Positions 9,340 through 18,105 of a stretch of DNA of 64,000 nucleotides are shown piece after piece. This DNA is from Caballeronia concitans (lineage in GTDB: Bacteria > Pseudomonadota > Gammaproteobacteria > Burkholderiales > Burkholderiaceae). The translations under genes were made by a program, and so were the position numbers. The stretch lies in NCBI RefSeq assembly GCF_001544615.1, contig NZ_FCNV02000004.1, positions 361,722 to 425,721 on the forward strand. Reading direction: 5' to 3'. Numbering within the stretch: the stretch's first letter is position 1; each line of letters starts with the position of its first letter. The notes beneath the pieces were generated by a model, which worked only from the letters and a program-made list of their open reading frames with translations, was not told the DNA's origin and did no database searches.

Positions 9340-10849
9340 TCAGCTTTGCTTGTTGGGATGGCCGTCGTCGTTCGCGCTCGCCACGCTGGCCTGGAAGCCG
9401 CCGCCAAGCGCGCGCACGAGGGCGACATCGAGCGAGAAGGTGCGGGAGCGGATATCGGCGAGCTGGCGCTGCGCGGATGTCATGGTGTCGGCGGCGTTCA
9501 GCACTTCTATGTATCCCGCCAGCCCTGCGCGATAGCGGTCGAGCGCCACTTGATGCGCTTGCGACGCAGCGTCATACGCGGCTTGCGCGGCCTGCAGGCG
9601 GTCGCCCAGCGCGCGTTTGCTCGCGGCGACGTCGGCCACGTCGTGCAGCGCCTTGGTCAGCGTTTCGTCGTAGTTCGCGACGGCCTCGTCGTACGTCGCC
9701 CGCGCGCCGCGCAGTTCGCCGCGCAAGCGTCCGCCGTTGAAGATGGGCAACGTGACCGCAGGCCCGAAGTTGCCGACGAGTGAACCGGAATTCGTGAGCA
9801 TGTTCAGCCCGAGCGACTGAAAGCCGATCATCGCGCCGAGGTTGACGTTCGGATAGAAGCCGGCCCGCGCGACGTCGATCCGTTTGGCCGCTGCCTCGAC
9901 CCGCAGGCGCGCGATGACGACATCCGGGCGGCGGCCCAGCAGACCCAGCGCAAGATTCGAAGGCATGCCGGCTGGCTGAGTGAGATCGACGGCCGGACGC
10001 GCGATCCGCAAGCCCCGGTCAGGACCAGCGCCCATCAGCGCTGCGATCTGATTGCGCTCGAGCGCAATGGATTCGTCGAGTGCGAGCAAGTCGGCCTGCG
10101 CGCTTTGCTGCTTCGACTCGGCTTGCTTCACGCCCGCCTGCGTTTCGAGTCCGTTCGCGAAGCGTTCTCTGAACAACTGCGCGGATTCGGTGCGCACCTG
10201 CAATGCGGCCCGCGCGCTGTCGCGTTCGGCAAAGAGCCGCGCGAGGTCGGCATACGCTGCGGCAATCGACGTAGATAACACCATGCGGGCCTGCGCAGCG
10301 TCGGCGCGGGCGGCTTCCAGTTCCGACGTCGCCGCGGCGAGCGCCGCGCGATTCTTGCCCCCAGAAGTCAATTTCGTAGTTGAAGTTGAGTTCGGCGCTG
10401 CCGTAAGGACGCCATCCGTGAGGCACGAACTCGGACGGGATGCCGTTGTTGTAGCTCTGCTTCTGCTTTTCGACCGAGCCCTGCGCGTTCACTTCCGGCA
10501 GCAGCGCGGCACCTGCTACTTGCGCCGACGCCTCCGCGTTATGCAGGCGGGCCTGAGCGGCGGCTAGTGTCGGCTCGTCGTTGAGCGCTTCCGCGATCAG
10601 GCCGTTCAGTTGCGAGTCGTTGTAGCCGACCCACCATTGATCCCTCGGCCAGACGGCTGGAGTGCCGGCCTCTTTGCCGGCGTCCGCGCCGAGCGTCTGT
10701 GCCATCTCGTACCGGCCGATGTCCTTCGTGACCGGCTTCTCCGGCATGTCAGGCAACTGCGCGCACGCGCTCGCCACCATCGCGAAGGCCATCGCGACGG
10801 CCACCTTCATTGGCATGGCTCGACTTCGAGTTTCCGTGATTGCTTGCAT
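9340..10849 (-). pseudogene. NodT-type outer membrane efflux lipoprotein, frameshifted
   Basis: The reading frame is split in two. The first part (from ATG 10849) encodes a lipoprotein signal with a cysteine in VASACAQLPDMP and reads normally to NYEIDFWG. The second frame continues with KNRAALAAATSELEAARADA and runs to 9340 through both TolC-like repeats. Joining the two at the run of five C at 10358-10362 (five G on the coding strand) and removing one G restores one protein of about 500 residues with the family motif FDFWGKNRAA. So this is either a recent +1 frameshift or a sequencing error in a homopolymer. It heads the efflux operon. A truncated product would leave EmrAB without its own outer membrane channel. 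Confidence 0.88.
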
Positions 10850-10885
10850 CGTCCTTACTCCGCATCGCTCATTTCGATACTGAAC

Positions 10886-10914
10886 AGTCTAGTTATGCAT
10901 AAAACGGTTGTCAA
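10886..10914 (-). promoter_or_regulatory. sigma-70 promoter of the efflux operon
   Basis: On the minus strand a perfect -35 TTGACA (10909-10914) is followed by a 17-base spacer and TAGACT (10886-10891). It lies 37 bases upstream of the outer membrane factor start. The near-consensus sequence implies a strong promoter that needs repression, in line with the adjacent operator and the divergent TetR gene. Confidence 0.75.
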
Positions 10915-10922
10915 CAAAAACA

Positions 10923-10934
10923 AACCGTACGGTT
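10923..10934. promoter_or_regulatory. palindromic operator, likely for the divergent TetR regulator
   Basis: A perfect 12-bp palindrome, AACCGTACGGTT, sits 8 bases upstream of the efflux -35 and about 100 bases from the TetR start codon. A second short palindrome, GTTGTCAAC (10907-10915), overlaps the -35 itself. TetR-family proteins typically bind such sites between divergent genes. The link to this TetR is inferred from position. Confidence 0.6.
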
Positions 10935-11032
10935 CAGATATGGTAGATTGATGACATGGAAGACAGCGTCGGCTGCGGGCGGAGTCCGCGCGCCGTGCCG
11001 TTGCATCACCGTTCAGACGGAGGGAATTGACA

Positions 11033-11650
11033 ATGAGAGTGAAGACAGAAGAAAAGCGGCAGGCGATCATCGACGCCGCGTTCCAGGTATTCAGCGAAGT
11101 AGGATTCGAGCGAGCGTCGATGTCCGAGATCGCCGCGCGGGCAGGCGGATCCAAGGCCACGCTTTACAGCTATTACGAGTCGAAAGAAGTGATGTTCGCC
11201 GACGTCATGATGGCTGCGGCGGAGGAAGCGAAAGTGGCGGTCGAGTTGCTCAAGAGCGCCGCGCCCGTGCGGGAAACGCTGCTGAAGTTCGGCAAGCACT
11301 ATCTGGCCGCGACACTGACGCCGCAAGTCATGGCGGTGCGCCGTCTCGCTCATCACGAAGGCGGCCGATCGACCGTCGGCGCCCTCTTTTATGAACGCGG
11401 ACCCAAGCCCGCCTGGCAGTTGATGACCGACTTCCTGCAACGCGCGATCGAGGCCAAGGAACTACGCAATTGCAACCCGGAGGTCGCGACCGCGCATCTG
11501 CGAAGTCTGTATGAAGCGGAATTGCTGGAGCCGTGCCTCGTTGGCGCGCCCGCGGATACGAGTGCTCGCAACATCGCGAAGGTCGTTCAGAGAGCGGTCG
11601 ATGTGTTTCTCGCCGCGTACGGTCCGACGAAGAAGGGCGACGCCGAGTAG
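11033..11650 (+). CDS. TetR/AcrR family transcriptional regulator
   Basis: A 205-residue repressor-type protein. The N-terminal helix-turn-helix is ASMSEIAARAGGSKATLYSYYESKE at about residues 26-50, broken as FERASMSEIAARAGG and SKATLYSYYESKE in the usual TetR_N pattern. The C-terminal half resembles the AcrR-C/TetR_C ligand domain. The start is ATG 11033 because GGAGGG lies 8 bases before it; an upstream TTG at 11027 is too close to that site. It is divergent from the efflux operon and probably represses it until a drug binds. Autoregulation through the shared palindrome is likely. Confidence 0.92.
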   Translation: MRVKTEEKRQAIIDAAFQVFSEVGFERASMSEIAARAGGSKATLYSYYESKEVMFADVMMAAAEEAKVAVELLKSAAPVRETLLKFGKHYLAATLTPQVMAVRRLAHHEGGRSTVGALFYERGPKPAWQLMTDFLQRAIEAKELRNCNPEVATAHLRSLYEAELLEPCLVGAPADTSARNIAKVVQRAVDVFLAAYGPTKKGDAE

Positions 11651-11767
11651 GCCGTCACTGGCCGCGTTCGACGCCCAAGCGTGGCGTTGTGGAGCGACCG
11701 GGCTCGGCGAGCGCACGGCAGCGAAGCAAAGCCGGGCATGATTTCGCCGACGGCGCTCAATCCGGCT

Positions 11768-11917
11768 TCAGCTTGCGCCAAGTGCATCGTCCACGAGCGG
11801 CAGAGGACGCGTGGCAATCTTCTCTGCCTCAGCGCGCTTGAGCCCCAAAGTCTGGAGCAGCATCGCAGCCGTACGTTCAGGGAGATGCTCTCCGCTGAAG
11901 CCAAGCTCCGCCAGCAC
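11768..11917 (-). pseudogene. short coding remnant in an otherwise gene-free stretch
   Basis: The 457 bases between the TetR gene and the old-yellow-enzyme gene hold no intact gene. On the minus strand one frame reads like real protein for about 50 codons, with VLAELGFSGEHLPERT and LQTLGLKRAEAEKIATRPL, and ends at a TGA at 11768. The same frame has a stop a few codons upstream (near 11965) and only a weak GTG start at 11917. It could be the C-terminal relic of a decayed gene or a small gene with a rare start. I do not recognise the family. Confidence 0.3.
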
Positions 11918-12107
11918 TCGCGCGCGTGGCGATGCGGCACGCGTTCTGACGCGATTCCGTCAATCGGCGTAATCAGGAAGGCCGTTCCAGTGAATAGCCG
12001 AACGGCCTTCGTGCATATCGGGGCGCTTCAATGCAGCGGAATGCAGATTGCTGCCCTTGCGCGGTGACGCCGCCTCATCGGCGATCGCAAACGAACAGGA
12101 GCATCGC

Positions 12108-13217
12108 ATGGCACAGACACCCGCTCTCTTCACCCCCGCGCGGCTGCGCGGCCTCGAACTCGCGAACCGCATCGTCATTGCGCCGATGTGCCAGTACTCG
12201 GCCGAAGACGGCTGCATGAACGACTGGCATCTCATCCATCTCGGGCAACTGGCGCTGTCGGGCGCGGCGCTGCTGACCATCGAGGCGACGGCCGTGCTGC
12301 CCGAAGGCCGCATCACGTGGGCGGATGTCGGCCTATGGAACGATGAAACCGAAGCCGCCATCGCGCGCACGCTCAAGGGCATTCGGCGCTGGTCCGACAT
12401 GCCGATCGCGATCCAGCTGAGCCACGCGGGACGCAAGGCATCGACGGAAGTGCCGTGGGAAGGCGGCGCCCAAATTCCGCCCGATGACCCGCACGGCTGG
12501 CAAACCGAAGCGCCATCGGCGGTGGCGTTCGAGGCGAACGAAACGCCGCCCGTCGAGCTGGATCGCGCGGGATTGCAGCGCATCCGCGATGCGTTCGCCG
12601 CGTCCGCTGCCCGCGCCGCGCGGCTCGGCATCGACCTGATCCAGCTTCACGCGGCGCATGGTTATCTGCTGCATCAATTTCTGTCGCCGCTTTCGAACCG
12701 GCGCGACGACGAATACGGCGGCTCGCTCGAAAACCGGATGCGCTTTCCGCTCGAAATTTTCGATGCCGTACGCGCCGCGTTCCCCGAAGATCGCCCGGTG
12801 ACGATTCGCGTGTCCGGCACGGATTGGGTCGATGGCGGATGGGACATCGAGCAGACCATTGCGTTCGCGCGGGCGCTGGAGGCGCGCGGCTGCGATGCGA
12901 TCCACGTATCGAGCGGCGGCCTCGATCCCGCGCAGCAGATTCCCGTCGGGCCGAGCTATCAGGTGCCGCTCGCGCGCGCGGTGAAAGCCGCCGTGAAGAT
13001 GCCGGTGATCGCGGTGGGGCTGATCACGGGCATCGAGCAGGCGGAAGGCATTGTCGGAACCGGCGACGCCGACATGATCGCGCTCGCCCGCACCGCGCTC
13101 TACGATCCGCGCTGGCCGTGGCACGCGGCAGCCGAGCTCGGTGCGCACGTGCGCGCGCCGAAGCAGTACTTGCGCTCGCAGCCGCACAAGTACCGGGATT
13201 TGTTCGAAGAGGATTGA
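12108..13217 (+). CDS. NADH:flavin oxidoreductase, old yellow enzyme (XenA/YqjM class)
   Basis: A 369-residue FMN-dependent ene-reductase. It begins with LFTPARLRGLELANRIVIAPMCQYSAEDG, split as LFTPARLRGLELANR and IVIAPMCQYSAEDG. The Cys in PMCQYSA is the redox-tuning cysteine of the YqjM/XenA class. Other family motifs are the active-site region HAAHGYLLHQFLSP with NRRDDEYGGSLENR near residue 200, and the phosphate-binding end VGLITGIEQAE. These enzymes reduce activated double bonds, nitro compounds or nitrate esters with NAD(P)H. AGGAG lies 6-7 bases before the ATG. The downstream hypothetical gene follows closely on the same strand. Confidence 0.93.
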   Translation: MAQTPALFTPARLRGLELANRIVIAPMCQYSAEDGCMNDWHLIHLGQLALSGAALLTIEATAVLPEGRITWADVGLWNDETEAAIARTLKGIRRWSDMPIAIQLSHAGRKASTEVPWEGGAQIPPDDPHGWQTEAPSAVAFEANETPPVELDRAGLQRIRDAFAASAARAARLGIDLIQLHAAHGYLLHQFLSPLSNRRDDEYGGSLENRMRFPLEIFDAVRAAFPEDRPVTIRVSGTDWVDGGWDIEQTIAFARALEARGCDAIHVSSGGLDPAQQIPVGPSYQVPLARAVKAAVKMPVIAVGLITGIEQAEGIVGTGDADMIALARTALYDPRWPWHAAAELGAHVRAPKQYLRSQPHKYRDLFEED

Positions 13218-13270
13218 TGCGCGCCACTCGCCGACGCCACGGCGTGCTATTTTTAAAGCGTCGCGCGTGG

Positions 13271-13660
13271 ATGTCCGAAGCTGCCGCCATCATGAGTCAA
13301 GTCCGCTATCCGCTCGGACCCGACGATCGGGTGCATCTCCTCTGCTGGCTCACGTGCGGCTTTCTCGGCGCGTACTACCTCGAAGGCGCGTGGCCCGATC
13401 CGTCGTTTCAGGTGCGCGCGGCGCATCGGTGGCTGGAGCGGCATCAGCGCGCCGCCGACTGGATCGAGACCGCGAAGCTGTCGGTGAAGGCGCAGGCGCT
13501 GGCATCGCGCTTCTCGTCGATGCTCGATACGGACGCGGGCCGCCGCGTGATCGAGCAGATCATCGAAGGCGACGAACTCGATTACGACAGCGTGCTGGTG
13601 CAGCGCATTCACAGCGCATGCGTGATCGAATTGACGGAGCGGCGGCGGCCTTCGCGCTAG
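13271..13660 (+). CDS. conserved hypothetical protein
   Basis: A soluble protein of about 129 residues, rich in Trp and Arg. Recognisable stretches are RYPLGPDDRVHLLCWLTCGF and RRVIEQIIEGDELDYDSVL. I do not recognise a domain. Possible starts are ATG 13217 (overlapping the stop of the reductase as TGATG), ATG 13271 and ATG 13292. None has a clear ribosome site; the middle one was chosen. It lies 53 bases after the old-yellow-enzyme gene and may be co-transcribed with it. Confidence 0.6.
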   Translation: MSEAAAIMSQVRYPLGPDDRVHLLCWLTCGFLGAYYLEGAWPDPSFQVRAAHRWLERHQRAADWIETAKLSVKAQALASRFSSMLDTDAGRRVIEQIIEGDELDYDSVLVQRIHSACVIELTERRRPSR

Positions 13661-13715
13661 GCGGCGCATCCGCACGCGAGACGCGCCGCCATCGTGCATC
13701 GGGACCAAAAGCGAG

Positions 13716-16421
13716 TCACGGCGTCGGCGGCGTCCCCAGATCGCCCGCGCTCGCGCGTTGCGCATCGAACACGATCCGCCGCGACTCGGCATCGTAGCGG
13801 CACACCACGCGCGCGCCTTCCGCGATATCGCCTTTCAGCAGTTCCTTCGCCAGTTCGTTCTCGATCAACTGACGAATCTGCCTGCGCAACTCGCGCGCGC
13901 CGAACTCCGGCCGATACCCCGCCTCGGCCAGATGCGCGATCACGGATTCGTCGAATTCCAGCGCGATATCCTGGCTATGCGCCATGCGCTTCACCTGCTC
14001 GAGCTGAAGCCGCACGATATGCCCGATCTCGTCGCGCCCGAGCGATTTGAACAGGATGATGTCGTCGATCCGATTCAGGAACTCCGGCCTGAAATGCTGC
14101 CGCAGCACGCTCATCACGCCGCTTTGCAGCGATGCGTCCGCGTCCGTGTCGGTGCTCGTGAAGCCGAGCGTCGCGCGCCTTTGCCCGGCGATCACGTCCG
14201 AGCCGAGATTGCTCGTCGCGATGATCAGCGTGTTGCTGAAATCGACGACGCGTCCCTTGCCGTCGGTGAGGCGGCCATCGTCGAACACTTGCAGCAGCAC
14301 GTTATAGACGTCCGGATGCGCCTTCTCGATCTCGTCGAGCAGAATCACGCTGTACGGACGGCGGCGCACGCGCTCGGTCAACTGCCCGCCTTCCTCATAG
14401 CCGACATAACCCGGCGGCGAACCGATCAGCCGCGCGACGGCGTGACGCTCCATGTACTCGCTCATGTCCACTCGCAGCATCGCGTCTTCATCGCCGAACA
14501 CGACGCCCGCGAGCGCCTTCGCGAGTTCGGTCTTGCCGACGCCCGTGGGCCCGAGAAACAGGAACACCGCGATCGGCCGGTTGCGCCCTTGCAGGCCGGT
14601 GCGCGCGCGGCGCACGGCATCGCTGACGGCGGTGACGGCTTCGTCCTGGCCGATCACGCGCTCGTGCAGACGCGCTTCCATGTTCAGCAGACGCTCGCGC
14701 TCCTGCTCGGTCAGTTGCGTGACGGGAATGCCCGTCAGCGTCGCGACGATTTCCGCGATCTGCGTCACCGTCACGTTCGACGTGTTCGTGCCGATGCGCT
14801 TCTTCCATTCATCGGTGCCTTCGGTGAGTTCCTTTTCCTTCGCGGCGATTTCCGCATCGAGCGCATGCGCGCGATCGAACTGCTTGCGCGACGCCGCATA
14901 GTCCTGCTCTCGCCGCAATTGCGCGAGTTCGGATTCGAGTTCGAGAATCGCGGCGGGTCGCGACGTGGCCGAGAGATTGACGCGCGCCGCCGCCTGGTCG
15001 ACGAGATCGATCGCCTTGTCCGGCAGGAATCGCCCGGTGATATAGCGATCCGACAGTTCCGCCGCGCCGACGATGGCGTCGTCCTGAATCGTCACCTTGT
15101 GATGCGCTTCGAGCCTGTCGCGCAGGCCGCGCAGAATGTTGATGGTCTGCGCGACGCTCGGCTCCGCGACCAGCACCGGCTGAAAGCGCCGCTCCAGCGC
15201 CGCGTCCTTTTCGATGTGCTTCTGATATTCCGCGAGCGTCGTCGCGCCGATCAGGTTCAATTCGCCGCGCGCCATCGCGGGCTTGAAGACGTTCGCGATA
15301 TCGAGGCCGCCTTCGCCGCCGCCCTGCCCCGCGCCGACGATCGTATGCACTTCGTCCACGAAAAGCAGGAGCGTTTCGCGGTTCGCGGCGATTTCATCGA
15401 CGATCTGCTTGATGCGCTCTTCGAATTCGCCGCGATACTTCGCGCCCGCGACGAGCGAATTCACGTTCAGTTCGATGAGCCGCTTGTCGCGCAGCGATTC
15501 GGGCACGTCGCCGGTAATCATGCGCTGCGCGAGCCCTTCGACGACCGCCGTCTTCCCGACGCCCGGCTCGCCGATCAGCACCGGATTGTTCTTGCGACGG
15601 CGCGCGAGCACTTCGACCATCGTTTCGATTTCCGTCGCGCGGCCGATCACCGGATCGAGATGGCCTTCGCGAGCGAGCGCGGTCAGATCGCGCGCGAACT
15701 TGTCGAGATGCGGCGTGCGCGAAGGCGGTCCTTCGCCGCGCGGCGGACCGCCCGCGCCGACCGTCTGCGCGGTTTCGCGGCGCAGCGTCGCGGTATCGAC
15801 GCTCATCTTGCGCAGCAGATGCCCCGCGAAGCTGTCCGGCACTTCGGCGAGGCCGATCAGCAAGTGCTCCGGCGCGACATAGCTATGCCGCAGCTGCCGC
15901 GACGCGATGAACGCGCGATCGAGCGCGCTCTTCAGACGGGGCGACACGCGGATCATGCCGTCGGCGGGCGGCGTGCCGCCTTCGCGGCGCTGCGCGGTCG
16001 TATCGATGACGTTGCGCAATTCGGCCGGATCGATGCCCATGCCCTGCAGCATCGTCCCGATGGCGGGGTTATCGGCGAGTTCGTAAAGCAGATGTTCCGT
16101 ATCCACTTCCGGGCGGCCGAATTGCGCCGCGCGTTCGGCCGCGCGCATCAGCATTTCCTTCGCGCCGTCGCTCAGATAGCGTTCGAGTCCGACGCCTTCC
16201 GCGCCCGTCGCGCGTTCCGCGGGCGCCTGCTCCGGCGCGACGGGCTGCTCGGGCATGCCGCCCATGAACAGCGCCTCGAACGGCGAAAGCGCGCGCTGGT
16301 GCCGCGTCAGTTGCGCATAGTGGAAGTCGCAGACATCGAGCACGTGCCGGCGGCCTTCGCGCAGCACCGCGAGCCGCACGGTGGCCGGCCGCGCGCCGCA
16401 TATATCGCACATATGGGCCAT
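13716..16421 (-). CDS. Hsp100/Clp AAA+ ATPase, ClpG/ClpK-like with zinc N-terminus
   Basis: A 901-residue two-ring unfoldase or disaggregase. An N-terminal zinc motif (C5-x2-C8 and C31-x2-H34) is followed by a ClpN domain (residues about 75-210). AAA-1 has GEPGVGKT near residue 285, a short coiled middle domain follows, and AAA-2 has GPTGVGKTE near residue 625. The cysteine-bearing extension before the Clp N-domain is a mark of the ClpG/ClpK group, linked to heat tolerance, rather than ClpA or ClpB. An LGF tripeptide near residue 752 lies where ClpA/ClpC carry the ClpP-docking loop, so protease coupling is possible. The start at ATG 16421 has AGGAAT upstream; the longer frame adds a non-family tail. 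Confidence 0.85.
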   Translation of the reverse strand: MAHMCDICGARPATVRLAVLREGRRHVLDVCDFHYAQLTRHQRALSPFEALFMGGMPEQPVAPEQAPAERATGAEGVGLERYLSDGAKEMLMRAAERAAQFGRPEVDTEHLLYELADNPAIGTMLQGMGIDPAELRNVIDTTAQRREGGTPPADGMIRVSPRLKSALDRAFIASRQLRHSYVAPEHLLIGLAEVPDSFAGHLLRKMSVDTATLRRETAQTVGAGGPPRGEGPPSRTPHLDKFARDLTALAREGHLDPVIGRATEIETMVEVLARRRKNNPVLIGEPGVGKTAVVEGLAQRMITGDVPESLRDKRLIELNVNSLVAGAKYRGEFEERIKQIVDEIAANRETLLLFVDEVHTIVGAGQGGGEGGLDIANVFKPAMARGELNLIGATTLAEYQKHIEKDAALERRFQPVLVAEPSVAQTINILRGLRDRLEAHHKVTIQDDAIVGAAELSDRYITGRFLPDKAIDLVDQAAARVNLSATSRPAAILELESELAQLRREQDYAASRKQFDRAHALDAEIAAKEKELTEGTDEWKKRIGTNTSNVTVTQIAEIVATLTGIPVTQLTEQERERLLNMEARLHERVIGQDEAVTAVSDAVRRARTGLQGRNRPIAVFLFLGPTGVGKTELAKALAGVVFGDEDAMLRVDMSEYMERHAVARLIGSPPGYVGYEEGGQLTERVRRRPYSVILLDEIEKAHPDVYNVLLQVFDDGRLTDGKGRVVDFSNTLIIATSNLGSDVIAGQRRATLGFTSTDTDADASLQSGVMSVLRQHFRPEFLNRIDDIILFKSLGRDEIGHIVRLQLEQVKRMAHSQDIALEFDESVIAHLAEAGYRPEFGARELRRQIRQLIENELAKELLKGDIAEGARVVCRYDAESRRIVFDAQRASAGDLGTPPTP

Positions 16422-16559
16422 TGTGGGATTCCTGTTCCGTGAGGAGAAACGGATGGCCGCGCCGGCGTTGCGCATTGAACGCGGCGCGCGTCGATTGCTT
16501 TTGACGGCGTGCTATCAAGACCTGATCGATGAGCGCCCGCCGCGCGGGCGTCCATCAAC

Positions 16560-17729
16560 TCAAGGCTTCAATACGACCTTGATACATCCATCTTTCTTGT
16601 CGCGGAAGGTCTCGTACATGCCCGCGCCTTCGGACAGCGGCACGGTATGCGTGATCACGAACGAAGGATCGATCTGGCCTTCCTGAATGCGGTTGAGCAG
16701 ATCGCCGCTCCAGCGATTCACATGCGTCTGCCCCATGCGCCACGTGAGCCCCTTGTTCATCGACGCCCCGAACGGAATCTTGTCGATGAGTCCGCCATAC
16801 ACGCCCGGCACCGAAAGCGTGCCCGCCGGACGGCAAACATAGATCATCTCGCGCAGCACGTGCGGACGGTCCGTTTCCAGCATCACGGCCTGCTTCGCAC
16901 GGTCGTACATGGCGTCGATGGAGCGCGTCGCGTGCGATTCCATCCCGACCGCATCGATACATTTCTCCGGACCCTTGCCCTGCGTGAGATCGCGCAGACG
17001 CTCCACCACGCTCTCGTCCTTGAAGTTGATGACCGTGGCCCCGCCCGCGCGCGCCATTTCCAGACGCTCCGGCACCCAGTCGATCGCGATCACCTGCTTC
17101 GCGCCGAGCAGCACGGCACTGCGGATCGCCATCTGGCCGACCGGACCCGCGCCCCAGATCGCGACCGTGTCCGTCGGTTCGATGTCGCATTGCACCGCGG
17201 CCTGCCAACCGGTCGGGAAGATGTCGCCGAGAAAGAGCACCTGCTCGTCGGTGAGGCCGTCGGGAATCTTGATGTGCGTCTTGTCGGCGAACGGAATGCG
17301 CACGTACTCGGCCTGTCCGCCGGGATAGCCGCCTGTCAGGTGCGTATAGCCGAAGAGTCCCGCCGTGGTATGGCCGAAGAGCTTGTCGGCGACATCCTTG
17401 TTGCGGTTGCTGCGCTCGCACACGGAAAAGTTGCCGCGGCGGCACTGGTCGCATTCGCCGCATGTGATGGTGAACGGCACGACGATGCGGTCGCCCTTCT
17501 TGAGCGCGCTGTTCTCCCTGCCCACTTCGACCACCTCGCCCATGAACTCGTGGCCCATGACGTCGCCCGATTCCATGCCGGGCATGAAGCCATCGAAGAG
17601 ATGCAGGTCCGAACCGCAGATTGCACACGTCGATACCTTGATGATCGCATCGCGTGGATGTTCGATCACCGGGTCGGGAACCGTCTCGTATCGAATGTCC
17701 TTCTTGCCCTGCCAAATCAGCGCCTTCAT
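16560..17729 (-). CDS. zinc-dependent alcohol dehydrogenase, formaldehyde-dehydrogenase-like
   Basis: A 389-residue medium-chain dehydrogenase. It shows the catalytic zinc segment CAICGSDLH and [12 protein letters not shown], the structural zinc set [15 protein letters not shown], and the cofactor motif GAGPVGQMA near residue 190. The long insert and the C-terminal [11 protein letters not shown] resemble the glutathione-independent formaldehyde dehydrogenase-like branch. It probably oxidises an alcohol or aldehyde with NAD. ATG 17729 gives the family start [15 protein letters not shown]. It is divergent from the phytochrome gene and is a paralogue of the dehydrogenase at 22171-23379. Confidence 0.9.
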   Translation of the reverse strand: MKALIWQGKKDIRYETVPDPVIEHPRDAIIKVSTCAICGSDLHLFDGFMPGMESGDVMGHEFMGEVVEVGRENSALKKGDRIVVPFTITCGECDQCRRGNFSVCERSNRNKDVADKLFGHTTAGLFGYTHLTGGYPGGQAEYVRIPFADKTHIKIPDGLTDEQVLFLGDIFPTGWQAAVQCDIEPTDTVAIWGAGPVGQMAIRSAVLLGAKQVIAIDWVPERLEMARAGGATVINFKDESVVERLRDLTQGKGPEKCIDAVGMESHATRSIDAMYDRAKQAVMLETDRPHVLREMIYVCRPAGTLSVPGVYGGLIDKIPFGASMNKGLTWRMGQTHVNRWSGDLLNRIQEGQIDPSFVITHTVPLSEGAGMYETFRDKKDGCIKVVLKP

Positions 17730-18017
17730 TGCTTGCCTCCTGCTCGGGTGGATGGTCGCGTCGCGCGTGATGCATGCGAGCGGATCGGCCGGAGGCATGA
17801 AGCACGCCGGCACAACCGCCTTGCGTTTCAAGCAACGCGTGTTCCGCGCCTTCGAACGGCGAACGCAATGAGCGCAATGCTTGCAGGCGAAAGGCTGCGC
17901 GGGAAATGCACGCACGTGCGCGCGTACAGCGCTGCGCGTTCGCTATGACAAAAATTCGACGCCTACGCTTGATTTCCTCGTTGATCGCATGAAGAAGCGC
18001 GAGCACCATCATCGTTG

Positions 18018-18048
18018 CGATTTCGACGCACGCGGCGCGTCGAAATCG
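18018..18048. repeat. 12-bp perfect inverted repeat upstream of the phytochrome gene
   Basis: The 376 bases between the divergent dehydrogenase and phytochrome genes hold no gene. Within them CGATTTCGACGC (18018-18029) is followed after 7 bases by its exact reverse complement (18037-18048). It ends 58 bases before the phytochrome start and has no T-run, so it is an operator or leader hairpin rather than a terminator. No regulator for it is known here. Confidence 0.6.
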
Positions 18049-18105
18049 TGCACACTGCGACGTTTCGCGCGCATCCAATCGCGATGGCGCGGCTTCTTTC
18101 AGACG

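Noticed and set aside
13758-16442. An 894-codon plus-strand frame opposite the Clp ATPase
   Set aside because: It is the antisense shadow of a clear AAA+ gene; the composition is typical of such shadows.
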